From: Alphaproteobacteria bacterium
GTDB taxonomy: Bacteria; Pseudomonadota; Alphaproteobacteria; TMED109
Direction: 5' to 3'
Assembly (NCBI GenBank): GCA_022824395.1
Contig: JAJDZX010000054.1
Coordinates: forward strand, 1 to 32,656
DNA: 32,656 bases
Of this stretch, positions 24,963 through 32,514 are shown piece by piece. A program made the position numbers and the translations under genes. The notes beneath the pieces are model-generated. The model had not been told where the DNA came from. It saw only the letters and a list, made by a program, of their open reading frames with translations, and did no database searches. Each line of letters starts with the position of its first letter. Positions within the stretch are counted from its first letter, which is position 1.

Positions 24963-25633
24963 GCCGTGCTTCCGCCGGGCCGCAATCCGTCCAGGTTCCC
25001 GCGGTACCGTTCGGGGCCGCCCCGGAACGCGGCGGCACCGGCCACCAGGATGTCGGCGCCGGCGTCGATCGCAAGCGGCGCAGTGTCCGGATTCACGCCG
25101 CCGTCCACGCTCAGCTCCACCGGGAGCGAGCGCGCGTCGATTCGCTCGCGAAGCGCCCCGATCTTCCGCACCTGGTCCGTGAGGAACGTCTGGCCGCCGT
25201 AGCCGGGGTTCACCGTCATCACCAGAACCAGATCGCAGATTCCCAGCGTCGGCTCCAGCAGGTTCTCGGAAGTGCCGGGATTGAGCGCGACACCCGCCTT
25301 CTTCCCCAGTTCGCGGATCCGGCGCAACGTGCGGTCAAGATGCGGACAGGCCTCGACGTGGACGGTAATGAGATCGGCGCCCGCGGCGGCAAACGCCTCG
25401 ACGGCTGCCTCTGCCGGCTCGACCATCAGGTGGACGTCCAGCGGCAAGCGGGTGTGGGGACGGAGCGCCCTGACGACGGCGGGGCCGAAGGTCAGCTCGG
25501 GGACGAAATGCCCGTCCATCACATCGACGTGGATCAGGTCGGCGCCCGCCGCCTCCATGGCCCGCGTCTCGCTTCCCAGCGAGGCGAAGTCAGCCGCTAG
25601 CAACGACGGGGCAAGACGCGGTCGTTGGGACAC
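24959..25633 (-). CDS. rpe: Ribulose-phosphate 3-epimerase
   Basis: A 224-residue TIM-barrel enzyme that interconverts ribulose 5-phosphate and xylulose 5-phosphate in the pentose phosphate or Calvin pathways. Clear motifs are LAPSLLAADFASLG at the start, IHVDVMDGHFVPELTFGP with metal-binding His and Asp, LDVHLMVEPAE, LVMTVNPGYGGQTF and LSVDGGVNPDTA. The length is normal for the family. The GTG at 25633 gives the usual start MSQRPRLAPSLL. The stop overlaps the heparinase start. Confidence 0.95.
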   Translation of the reverse strand: MSQRPRLAPSLLAADFASLGSETRAMEAAGADLIHVDVMDGHFVPELTFGPAVVRALRPHTRLPLDVHLMVEPAEAAVEAFAAAGADLITVHVEACPHLDRTLRRIRELGKKAGVALNPGTSENLLEPTLGICDLVLVMTVNPGYGGQTFLTDQVRKIGALRERIDARSLPVELSVDGGVNPDTAPLAIDAGADILVAGAAAFRGGPERYRGNLDGLRPGGSTA

Positions 25634-25970
25634 GCTTCCACCTTACTGAACAGATGCCGAAGCCGACAGCGCGAAACCAGACGGTCGGGCGCGAGGCCGT
25701 GAGACGAAGCTCTGGCGCGAACGCGGCTGCCGCCATGACGGTCGGCATCACCGGCGGTTCGACGGACCGGTAACCGCATCTCGGCCAGATCACTGCGGAC
25801 ACCGCCACGAATATACCGCAATTGCCGCACGGACCGTCAGGCGGGGCCATCCGTACCGCGGCCGTCGGCGGGCGTACCGGGCGCGACCAAGCCCGTCCCG
25901 CGATACCGCGACCCGGGTTCGGACCTTATGCTCCGCACCCGATTGCCGATCCCTTCCCGGAGTTCCGTCC
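25634..25970. other. 337-base divergent spacer between rpe and the GST gene
   Basis: This region lies between two genes transcribed away from each other. Frames of 70-90 codons are open on the minus strand, but none resembles a known protein and they look like GC-rich noise. No RNA gene is recognised. It must hold the promoters of rpe-heparinase and of the GST operon, but I could not pick convincing boxes. In many relatives an rsmB (16S rRNA methyltransferase) gene lies upstream of rpe; nothing like it is present here. Confidence 0.4.
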
Positions 25971-26672
25971 TTGATCGACGCCCACTACTGGCCGACCCCG
26001 AACGGCTGGAAGATCTCCATCGCGCTCGAGGAGATGGACCTCGACTACCGCGTCGTGCCGGTGAACATCGGCCGCGGTGCACAGTTCGAGCCGGATTTCC
26101 TGAAGATCAGTCCCAACAACCGGATGCCGGCGATCGTCGACCACGACCCGCCGGGCGGCGGAGAGCCCGTGTCGGTGTTCGAGAGCGGCGCGATCCTGCT
26201 TTATCTCGCCGAAAAGACCGGGAAGTTCCTGCCCTCCGACCTCCGGGGCCGCATGGAAGTCGTCGAGTGGCTGATGTGGCAGATGGGCGGGCTCGGGCCG
26301 ATGCTCGGCCAGGCGGGACACTTCCGCCTCTACGCCCCGGAAACGATGCCATACGCTGTTGAGCGCTACACGAACGAGATGCTGCGGCTCTACGGCGTTC
26401 TCGACCGCCGGCTGGACGGGCGCGAGTTCATTGCCGGCGACTATTCGATCGCCGACATGGCCTGCTGGCCCTGGGTCATCACCTACAAGCGCCAGGAGGT
26501 GGATCTCGACCGCTTTCCGAACGTCAAGCGTTGGTACAAGGCGCTGCAGCAGCGCCCCGGGCTCAGGCGCGGCTACGAGGTCGGCAGGGAGTTCGGCAAG
26601 CCCACCGGCACCTGGGACGAGGAAGCGCGCAAGCACCTGATGGCCCAGGCGAATCCCGGAGCGGCCCGATGA
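25971..26672 (+). CDS. Glutathione S-transferase, YfcG/YghU-like (Nu class)
   Basis: A 233-residue protein with an N-terminal thioredoxin-like GST domain and a helical C-terminal domain. The stretch YWPTPNGWKISIALEEMDL and VVPVNIGRGAQF followed by FLKISPNNRMPAIVDHD is close to the YfcG/Ure2p group, which shows disulfide-bond oxidoreductase activity with glutathione. VFESGAILLYLAEKTG supplies the gamma-glutamyl binding E-S pair. The TTG start at 25971 is the first in frame that keeps the domain whole. The stop overlaps the next start (ATGA), so the two proteins are probably made together. Confidence 0.88.
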   Translation: MIDAHYWPTPNGWKISIALEEMDLDYRVVPVNIGRGAQFEPDFLKISPNNRMPAIVDHDPPGGGEPVSVFESGAILLYLAEKTGKFLPSDLRGRMEVVEWLMWQMGGLGPMLGQAGHFRLYAPETMPYAVERYTNEMLRLYGVLDRRLDGREFIAGDYSIADMACWPWVITYKRQEVDLDRFPNVKRWYKALQQRPGLRRGYEVGREFGKPTGTWDEEARKHLMAQANPGAAR

Positions 26673-27136
26673 TCGAGATCAACGGCATGGCACATGTCAT
26701 CCTGACTGTCAGCAACTTCGATGAGGCGCGGGCGTTCTATTGCGAGCTGCTGCCGTTTCTCGGCCTGCACAAGGTCTACGACGGCAACAATTTCGTCTAT
26801 CACGTCGGCGGGCGGACGGCGCTTGGCATCCAGCGGGCCGGCCCAGACCATGAGGACGAGCGCTTTGTCCAAAACCGGGTCGGGCTGCACCATCTCTGCC
26901 TGCGCGCCCGTTCGCGCGAGGACGTGGACAAGGTGGCAGCGAAATTGCGGACGATGGGGGCAAAGATCGACCGGGGGCCGCTCGAGGGCAGCTGGGCGCC
27001 CGGCTACTATTACATCGTCTTCGAAGACCCGGACGGGATCCGCCTCGAGATCAACCATGTCCCCGGCAAGGGGCTGCTCGCCGCCGATCCGCCGATCTCG
27101 CCCAGTGACGATCCCGACTGGCACCAGAATCCTTGA
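26669..27136 (+). CDS. VOC-family (glyoxalase/dioxygenase fold) protein
   Basis: A 155-residue vicinal-oxygen-chelate protein. Likely metal ligands are the His in GMAHVILTVSNFDEA, the His pair in GLHHLCLRAR and Glu in RLEINHV; FEDPDGIRLEI is a strong family motif. It may act as a glutathione-dependent lyase or isomerase, given the GST directly upstream, or as a dioxygenase-like enzyme; the substrate is unknown. The ATG at 26669 overlaps the GST stop. After its stop the coding density falls sharply. Confidence 0.82.
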   Translation: MIEINGMAHVILTVSNFDEARAFYCELLPFLGLHKVYDGNNFVYHVGGRTALGIQRAGPDHEDERFVQNRVGLHHLCLRARSREDVDKVAAKLRTMGAKIDRGPLEGSWAPGYYYIVFEDPDGIRLEINHVPGKGLLAADPPISPSDDPDWHQNP

Positions 27137-27654
27137 ACGCCGGGATGGCCGTGCTAGCGCGTGAGCCGGTCGCTCCGCCCGCGGACAGGCTGGGCGACCG
27201 CGAAGCTCCGGACGGTAACTCCGCCCACAGCGACATGACCGACGCCTGAGTCAGGTTCAGGGCAAATGCGGTTCTGGCGCGACCCTTGCCGGGAGACCGG
27301 TCGGAATTCGCCGTTCGGCACGCAGACGGCCGGGATGTCCAGATCCCGGAGCATGAGCCGGGTGCCCGGCCGGGAGCAATGGACGATGGCCTCCCCCGAC
27401 CCGGAAGCCATGAAGGTTCGGCGGCGCACGCCCACGGTCCCGCCGCTCGGCGCGCTATTCACAGGCAGTCCGATCCGCCCTCCACAACTTCGTGTGCCGG
27501 TAAAGTGAGTGGTTCACAGCCACGGGCTTTCCTCTAACTTTGAACCGCAAGGTGCCAGAACCACTCGGGTGATTTGCCCGGGGCCCCCTGTACCGCCAAC
27601 CAATTGATCGCGCATGTGCCGAGAGGCCCCGCAACACCGATGGAGTCCCGATAG
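27137..27654. other. 518-base stretch without a convincing gene
   Basis: The longest apparently non-coding stretch in the window, between the VOC gene and the enolase gene. A minus-strand frame of about 100 codons (27154-27462) is open, but I see no family match, ribosome-binding site or codon structure to support it. Around 27530 the GC content drops. No tRNA, clear terminator or repeat was recognised. It marks the change from dense housekeeping genes to sparser accessory content and might hold decayed sequence. Confidence 0.4.
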
Positions 27655-28755
27655 ATGACGTCCGAAGCACTGACCTTCCACAGCGTCCAGGTGCGCCCCG
27701 TCGTTCTCAAGCTGAGGCGCCCCGTAGTCGCCAGGATCGCGACCATCACGGAATGGCCGCTGATCCTGATCGATTTGCAGACGGAGGAAGGAATCGTCGG
27801 ACGCTGCTATCTGGAACCCTACATTGTCAAGTCGATGAACTATCTCGTGCCGGCCCTGCGCGACATGGGGACGATGCTCAAAGGCCAGAAGCTGGCGCCG
27901 GCCGAGGTCTACGAAACCACCCGAAAATCACTGCACTTTGTCGGATACGAAGGCATGACGATGATCGCCGTGTCCGGCATCGACATGGCAGCCTGGGATG
28001 CGCTGGCCAGGGCCGCCGGCATGCCGTTGTGCACATTGCTCGGCGGTTCACCCGGCCCGGTGCGCGCCTACAACAGCAACGGGCTCTGGCTCAAGCCTCC
28101 GTCCGAAGTCGCCGCGGAAGCCATCGAGCTCCGGGATGAGGGACAGTTCGACGGCGTGAAGCTGCGTCTCGGCCGGGAAGATCCCAAGGACGACCTTGCC
28201 ACGATCGATGCGGTCCGCCGGGCGGTCGGCGACGCCATGCATCTGATGATCGATTTCAATCAGGGTCTCGATATGGCGGAGGCGTTACGCCGGTGCCACA
28301 TGCTCGATGATCTTGGACTGACCTGGCTGGAAGAGCCGGTTGTCTATGACAACTTTGACGGGTACGCCCAGCTCGCCCGGGAGCTCAAGACGCCCCTGCA
28401 GATCGGCGAGAATTTCTACGGACCGCGCGATCTGCACACGGCATTGCGTTCACAGGCCTGCGACTACGTGATGCCGGATTTCATGCGCATCGGCGGTGTT
28501 ACCGGATGGATGCGCGCAGCGGCCATCGCCGGTGCGGCCGGTATCCCGATGTCAACCCACCTCTATCCCGAAGTCGGCGCCCATGTGATGCGGGCGACCG
28601 AAACCGCGCACTGGCTGGAGTGGCAGGACTGGGCCGATCCGATCCTGGAAAAGCCCTATGAGCTCAAGGACAGCCATCTGCACATCCCGAATGTGCCAGG
28701 AATGGGCCTTGACTGGAACGAGGATGTCGTCGCCCAAAACCTGTACGAGGCCTAA
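27655..28755 (+). CDS. Mandelate racemase/muconate lactonizing enzyme-type enolase superfamily protein
   Basis: A 366-residue enzyme with the enolase-superfamily capping domain and barrel. The barrel catalytic residues can be placed: GVKLRL with K169-x-R171, the metal ligands D200 in LMIDFNQG, E226 in WLEEPV and E252 in IGENFYG, and the D275/H302 dyad in PDFMRIGG and STHLYPE. This pattern is the mandelate-racemase subgroup, whose members abstract a proton alpha to a carboxylate, often sugar-acid dehydratases or racemases. No transporter, dehydrogenase or regulator is adjacent to tell the substrate. ATG at 27655 follows GGAG by nine bases. Confidence 0.88.
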   Translation: MTSEALTFHSVQVRPVVLKLRRPVVARIATITEWPLILIDLQTEEGIVGRCYLEPYIVKSMNYLVPALRDMGTMLKGQKLAPAEVYETTRKSLHFVGYEGMTMIAVSGIDMAAWDALARAAGMPLCTLLGGSPGPVRAYNSNGLWLKPPSEVAAEAIELRDEGQFDGVKLRLGREDPKDDLATIDAVRRAVGDAMHLMIDFNQGLDMAEALRRCHMLDDLGLTWLEEPVVYDNFDGYAQLARELKTPLQIGENFYGPRDLHTALRSQACDYVMPDFMRIGGVTGWMRAAAIAGAAGIPMSTHLYPEVGAHVMRATETAHWLEWQDWADPILEKPYELKDSHLHIPNVPGMGLDWNEDVVAQNLYEA

Positions 28756-29031
28756 CCGCCCAAGAACTGACGCCTTTCCCGTTGCTTACCAGGTTTCCCC
28801 TTCAGCGCTGACCGCGGTCAGGGCGTCGATCGAGGCGCTGGAGGCGGTTCTACGCAGCAAGCCCTTGAGGTCATTTTATTCGTAGAGGTCGAACCCGGCG
28901 CCAGTGCCGATTGCTTGGCCGCAACGATAGTAGGCCGGACTCCGGACAGACTCTCTGCCCCCGCCACCGTGGCGGGTATCACGCCATCTCCTTGCCCCCA
29001 CAACCTAAATCCCTGACCGCGCACAGGTCTC
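28756..29031. other. Spacer with a perfect hairpin and a possible transposase-tail remnant
   Basis: The region between the convergent enolase and SGNH genes holds a perfect inverted repeat CCCGCCAC-c-GTGGCGGG at 28960-28976, without a clear T-run on either strand; it may still help end transcription of the SGNH gene, whose stop is about 55 bases away. On the minus strand 28786-28875 reads LKGLLRRTASSASIDALTAV before a stop, vaguely like the tail of an IS630-type transposase (KLKxLLRKAAxRTxDAL). That likeness is weak. Confidence 0.3.
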
Positions 29032-30351
29032 CTAATTCCCGAGCAACAGATCAAGGTCGATCGATTCCGCCATCGCCTTGTATCCGGCGTCATTCGGATG
29101 CAAATTGTCGCCGCAATCGTATGCCTCAAGAATGTAGTCGGGATTCTCCGGGTCGCGGACCGCCATGTCGAAGTCGATGACACCATCGAATGCGCCGCTG
29201 TCGCGAATCCACGCGTTGACTTCCTTCCGCACCGCGTTCTTCGCCTCGCTGTAATAGCCTTCAAGGATTGCGCCTTGGAAGGAATCGGCAAACGGTGTCA
29301 GGGTGGCACCGAGGATGCGGATGCCAAGCATGTGCGCTCGATCGATGATCATTTGGTACATCCGCGTGACATCGGCACTAGAGGGGACCGGGTTCCACGG
29401 GTCCAGCGCCATTGCCGACCACCCGATGTCATTGATTCCCAGCATGATTACCATCGTGGTGACGCCCGGCTGCGCGAAGACCTCGCCGTCCAGTCGCGCC
29501 AATGCGCTCTCACCCATGCCGTCCTTGAACAGCCTCGCTCCGGAAACGCCGGCATTGATGATTGCGACGTTGGTGATGCCACCGGCATGCAGGCGCTCAG
29601 CCAGGAAATCGGGATAGCGATGGTTGGCGTCCACGGTCGAGCAGTTGCCGTCGGTAATCGAATCGCCGAACAGGACGATCGCTCGAGCGTCGGCAGGAGC
29701 ATCGACCATGATCCCGCTGAGGAGCATGCGCGACGGATTGGTCATCTCCGCATCAAACGCCGGGTGCGCGACGAAGTTCCCCGGCCCGGAGATATAGGCA
29801 GTCTGCACACCGTCCCAGTGATAGGTCTCGATCAGGGAATCGTTCGGCAGATAGATGCTCACCGCTAGGCTGTCGAACGCGCTCACCGAGCGCTCGACTG
29901 GGTCACTGATGATCCGGGCGCCTTGCGGAATGCGGATTGCTTCGGCTCCCGCAAACGTCAGGGCTTGGCTTGATCCTTCAACGATCTCACCGCCCTCTCC
30001 TGCTGCGGCTACGGATGCTGCCCCAATATGGAGCGGCAGGTCATTGTATTCATTGGAGATCACCACCCGCACCTTGCTGCCACCAAGATTGAGGCGTGCT
30101 ACCTGCCGGATGGTCTGGTTGGTCAGCGACTTTGGCGGCGTGTTGGGCAGGATGAAATCCGGCGCAAACCGGGGGTGCGGACTGGCCGACCAAGCGGTGA
30201 TCCAGTCGCCGGCGTGACTTCCGCTCGGCATGCCCAACGCCAAGAGGACCACGCAGCCAAAAAGGGAATTGAACGCACCCCGCCATATGCCAAGCGCCGG
30301 GTTCGGTCGCAGTTGTGCACGTTCGCCGGCTCGTTGTCGACACGCTGTCAT
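29032..30351 (-). CDS. Exported SGNH/GDSL hydrolase
   Basis: A 439-residue protein with a signal peptide (hydrophobic LFGCVVLLALGMPSGSHA, likely cut after SHA, about residue 47). About 170 residues of beta-rich N-terminal part follow, then an SGNH esterase domain. Block I is VLFGDSITDG with nucleophile Ser231, block II NAGVSGARL, block III MLGINDIG, and block V DNLHPNDAGY with Asp415 and His418. The layout resembles XynE-like or related secreted carbohydrate esterases and lipases; the substrate is not predictable. The ATG at 30351 is supported by GGAGG six bases upstream; the frame extends further upstream without signal-peptide logic. It faces the enolase gene. Confidence 0.88.
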   Translation of the reverse strand: MTACRQRAGERAQLRPNPALGIWRGAFNSLFGCVVLLALGMPSGSHAGDWITAWSASPHPRFAPDFILPNTPPKSLTNQTIRQVARLNLGGSKVRVVISNEYNDLPLHIGAASVAAAGEGGEIVEGSSQALTFAGAEAIRIPQGARIISDPVERSVSAFDSLAVSIYLPNDSLIETYHWDGVQTAYISGPGNFVAHPAFDAEMTNPSRMLLSGIMVDAPADARAIVLFGDSITDGNCSTVDANHRYPDFLAERLHAGGITNVAIINAGVSGARLFKDGMGESALARLDGEVFAQPGVTTMVIMLGINDIGWSAMALDPWNPVPSSADVTRMYQMIIDRAHMLGIRILGATLTPFADSFQGAILEGYYSEAKNAVRKEVNAWIRDSGAFDGVIDFDMAVRDPENPDYILEAYDCGDNLHPNDAGYKAMAESIDLDLLLGN

Positions 30352-30675
30352 GGACGCCTCCTGTGCTCCTTTGGGCCGTCCCGCCTCGCCCGCACGGAAC
30401 ATCGCGGCTGACGGGCAGGAAACTGCCGGTAACCCAGTTTAGCCCAGTTGCAGGATGCTTTCTGGCTTCCGGCCACATTCACGAACCGCGGCGGTTTTCG
30501 TCGACCGCGTGCCCGGCCGTGCGCTGGGCTGCCGTCCGCCGGCACCAGTGACTGCCGCGACAGCAAGCCGGCCGGACGACTCCGCTTCGCTCCGTCGCCT
30601 GGCCGGCTTGCCTGCGCAGCGCCTTGTTATGACCATGCGCCTCTTGAGTAGCTCCAAGGGCTACTGCTTGAAGCT
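30352..30675. other. 324-base spacer holding a long imperfect hairpin
   Basis: No gene is recognised here. Between the SGNH start and the interrupted ATPase's stop lies a strong palindrome, listed separately, and an attC-like edge. The region upstream of SGNH should hold its promoter, but no clear -35 and -10 pair was found. Confidence 0.4.
30563..30611. repeat. 18-bp imperfect hairpin with attC-like flank
   Basis: The arms GCAAGCCGGCCGGACGAC (30563-30580) and GTCGCCTGGCCGGCTTGC (30594-30611) pair over 18 positions with two non-Watson-Crick positions, around a 13-base loop TCCGCTTCGCTCC. Read on the minus strand, just downstream of the ATPase stop, the sequence ATAACAAGGCGCTGCGC leads into this hairpin, resembling the first half of an integron attC site. 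The matching GTTRRRY end is not seen on the other side, so a complete attC is not supported. A REP-like element or strong terminator are alternatives. Confidence 0.6.
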
Positions 30676-31395
30676 TCACTTGGTCGAGTCGAGGATTCCT
30701 GCAACTATCGCGCGCAGACCTTCAAAGTACTTGAAATAGGTATCGTCACCATTCTGCCGGACATGATCGGCAAACTCTGTCTTGCGCCGGCCATCGAAAC
30801 TGCGGTTTAGCTCGCGTCCCTCATGATCGGATATGGTGACTGAGAAGGGCTCGAGAATGTCCTCCTCATAGTTGTTTTCTATGCCGCCTTTGGCAATCTG
30901 GTTGTCTCTTTCGCAAAATGCAAAGGGCGTGACTTTTGCGCCGCCGGGCAATTGCTCACGCAGTTTCTGCGCTTCCTTGGAGGCATCACAGTCCCAGACG
31001 ACCACGAAATGCGTTTCAGGCTGCATCGCTCCAAGCATCAGCCCGTATGAGAAAAGTTGACTCTTGTTGGTGTACGCAGTCAGCTTGTCAAAGACCTGTA
31101 CATCCTGTGGGAAGTTCAGTTCCACCCATCGCTGGAGATGCCTGGCATTGTGACCTTCGGTTAGAATCGTGACATCTACGTCGCCAGAGAGAGCGGCGAT
31201 GCGCAAGCCTGCGTCCACCGTTGCAAGCCCTTCCGACAGCTCCTCGACGGCGTCAGCGGCAGAAGTTGAAACAAGACGGATTTTCGCGCCCTCTCTGTCG
31301 ACCCGGAATACCTCGGCTTCCGGCAGCGCCGCCACGGTAATGGGTGAATGGGTGGTCATGACCACCTTGCTTCCGTGTTCGACAAACAGCGACAT
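30676..31395 (-). CDS. OLD-like ATPase/TOPRIM protein, C-terminal half after an in-frame stop
   Basis: A 239-residue reading frame continuing the same frame as the next entry after a TGA. It starts with an ABC-type H-loop segment SKVVMTTHSPITVAALPE. TOPRIM-like features follow, with DVTILTEGHNARHL (acidic Glu) and HFVVVWDCDASKEA (DxD), then GIENNYEEDIL, as in nuclease halves of OLD-family proteins. The ATG at 31395 has GAGG five bases upstream, so re-initiation is possible. The base composition looks lower in GC than the rest of the window. By itself it lacks Walker motifs and could not hydrolyse ATP. Confidence 0.7.
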   Translation of the reverse strand: MSLFVEHGSKVVMTTHSPITVAALPEAEVFRVDREGAKIRLVSTSAADAVEELSEGLATVDAGLRIAALSGDVDVTILTEGHNARHLQRWVELNFPQDVQVFDKLTAYTNKSQLFSYGLMLGAMQPETHFVVVWDCDASKEAQKLREQLPGGAKVTPFAFCERDNQIAKGGIENNYEEDILEPFSVTISDHEGRELNRSFDGRRKTEFADHVRQNGDDTYFKYFEGLRAIVAGILDSTK

Positions 31396-31413
31396 CAGTA
31401 CCTCGACCAGCGC

Positions 31414-32514
31414 TCAAATCATGGAGGGATGGAGCATTGCATCGAGTTCGTCGAGAAGGAGCAGCTTCGGGCGTCGCCCGCCGAGCCTCTGGTTGAACGC
31501 GGCGAGGCACAGCGACATGAGGATCTTCTCGCCGGAGGACAGGGAATCGAGGCCGTACTGCTCCCCCGTCGTCTTGTTGGTCATCTTTGCCCCAAACTTG
31601 AACTCGCGAATGTTGCCAATGCCAAGGAGGACGTTGGCGGGGTCCGAGAAATCGAAGTCAAACAGACAGTTTTCGCCCGTAGCTTCGCGCATCCTTGCCA
31701 TAACGTCTCGAAGCGAATCCCAGGGTGGTGGATAGTGCTGCTGATATTCGGTCAGAACTTCATCCCAACTGACAGCATGTCCCCGTGTTTCGAACTGGGT
31801 GTGTGCCCACTCGTACTGACCCCGCTTGTACTCGGCGAATACCCTGCTGATCTTGTTCTCGATGATGTTGCCTGCGTAATGTGCTGCCCGATTTATGTCC
31901 TCACGTGTCAACTCGTGGGGAAGCTTGCCGGATTGTTTCATTGCCATGCTGATGAGCGCGACGGGATCCCCGCTGAAAGGTTGGTTTCGCCGATCCCGGT
32001 TGGATCTGGCTTGACGAACCCGTTCCTTGAGAGGGGCCCACACGAGATCACGCAGTGAATTTTCATATGTGTCGGCACCTTCTGACTGGCCGGTCGGGAA
32101 GCGGGAAAAGTCCCGAACGCGTTTGATCCGACGACGGAGATCGCGGTCGAATGCATTACCTCCCTCCGGACTTTCACCACTCTCGCGCCTTGACTTGAAC
32201 TGCTCGTAGATCTCACGAGCAACGTCGATCAGCAACATGCCGTCGTGACTTTCCAGGTAGTGCCGGGCGGTGGATTTTGCCAAATCGATCGAGGCGATTC
32301 CGCCGCCGCCTGCATTGGGCTGGAACGAGGCCAAGTCATACAGTTCGATGGATTTCTCATCGATTCCGGGAACCGCTGCATGTCCGCCCTGGAGTGCCTG
32401 CAGAAGCTGCGTCTTTCCTGCCCCGTTCTGTCCTGTCAGGACTGTAAAGTCGGGCAGTTCCGGGCACTCCAGTTCGCTGATAGACAGATAACTGCGCTTG
32501 AGTTCAATCTTCAC
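31414..32514 (-). CDS. OLD-like AAA/ABC-type ATPase, N-terminal half ended by a TGA
   Basis: A 366-residue frame of an SMC/ABC-like ATPase. It carries Walker A GQNGAGKT at residues 28-35, a long helical insertion rich in charged residues, the signature LSSGEK at about 325-330, and Walker B LLLLDELD at about 351-358. It stops right after HPSMI. In relatives the sequence continues as HPSMI-R-ALVEVL; here the Arg codon CGA reads TGA (31416-31414), and the downstream codons ALVEVLM continue the expected sequence. The original gene would run to 30676 and make about 612 residues. Such ATPase-TOPRIM proteins are often phage-defence factors. The GTG start at 32514 lacks a clear ribosome-binding site, and no good promoter was seen. 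Confidence 0.75.
   Translation of the reverse strand: MKIELKRSYLSISELECPELPDFTVLTGQNGAGKTQLLQALQGGHAAVPGIDEKSIELYDLASFQPNAGGGGIASIDLAKSTARHYLESHDGMLLIDVAREIYEQFKSRRESGESPEGGNAFDRDLRRRIKRVRDFSRFPTGQSEGADTYENSLRDLVWAPLKERVRQARSNRDRRNQPFSGDPVALISMAMKQSGKLPHELTREDINRAAHYAGNIIENKISRVFAEYKRGQYEWAHTQFETRGHAVSWDEVLTEYQQHYPPPWDSLRDVMARMREATGENCLFDFDFSDPANVLLGIGNIREFKFGAKMTNKTTGEQYGLDSLSSGEKILMSLCLAAFNQRLGGRRPKLLLLDELDAMLHPSMI

Noticed and set aside
27154..27462. A minus-strand gene in the 518-base spacer
   Set aside because: No ribosome-binding site, family match or codon structure was seen.
30563..30640. A complete integron attC site
   Set aside because: Only one edge looks like attC; the matching GTTRRRY core is missing on the other side, so only a hairpin is annotated.
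31414..31416. TGA read as selenocysteine in the ATPase
   Set aside because: The expected residue at that position is Arg, the context has no selenoprotein logic, and no SECIS-like hairpin was seen right after it; a nonsense change is simpler.
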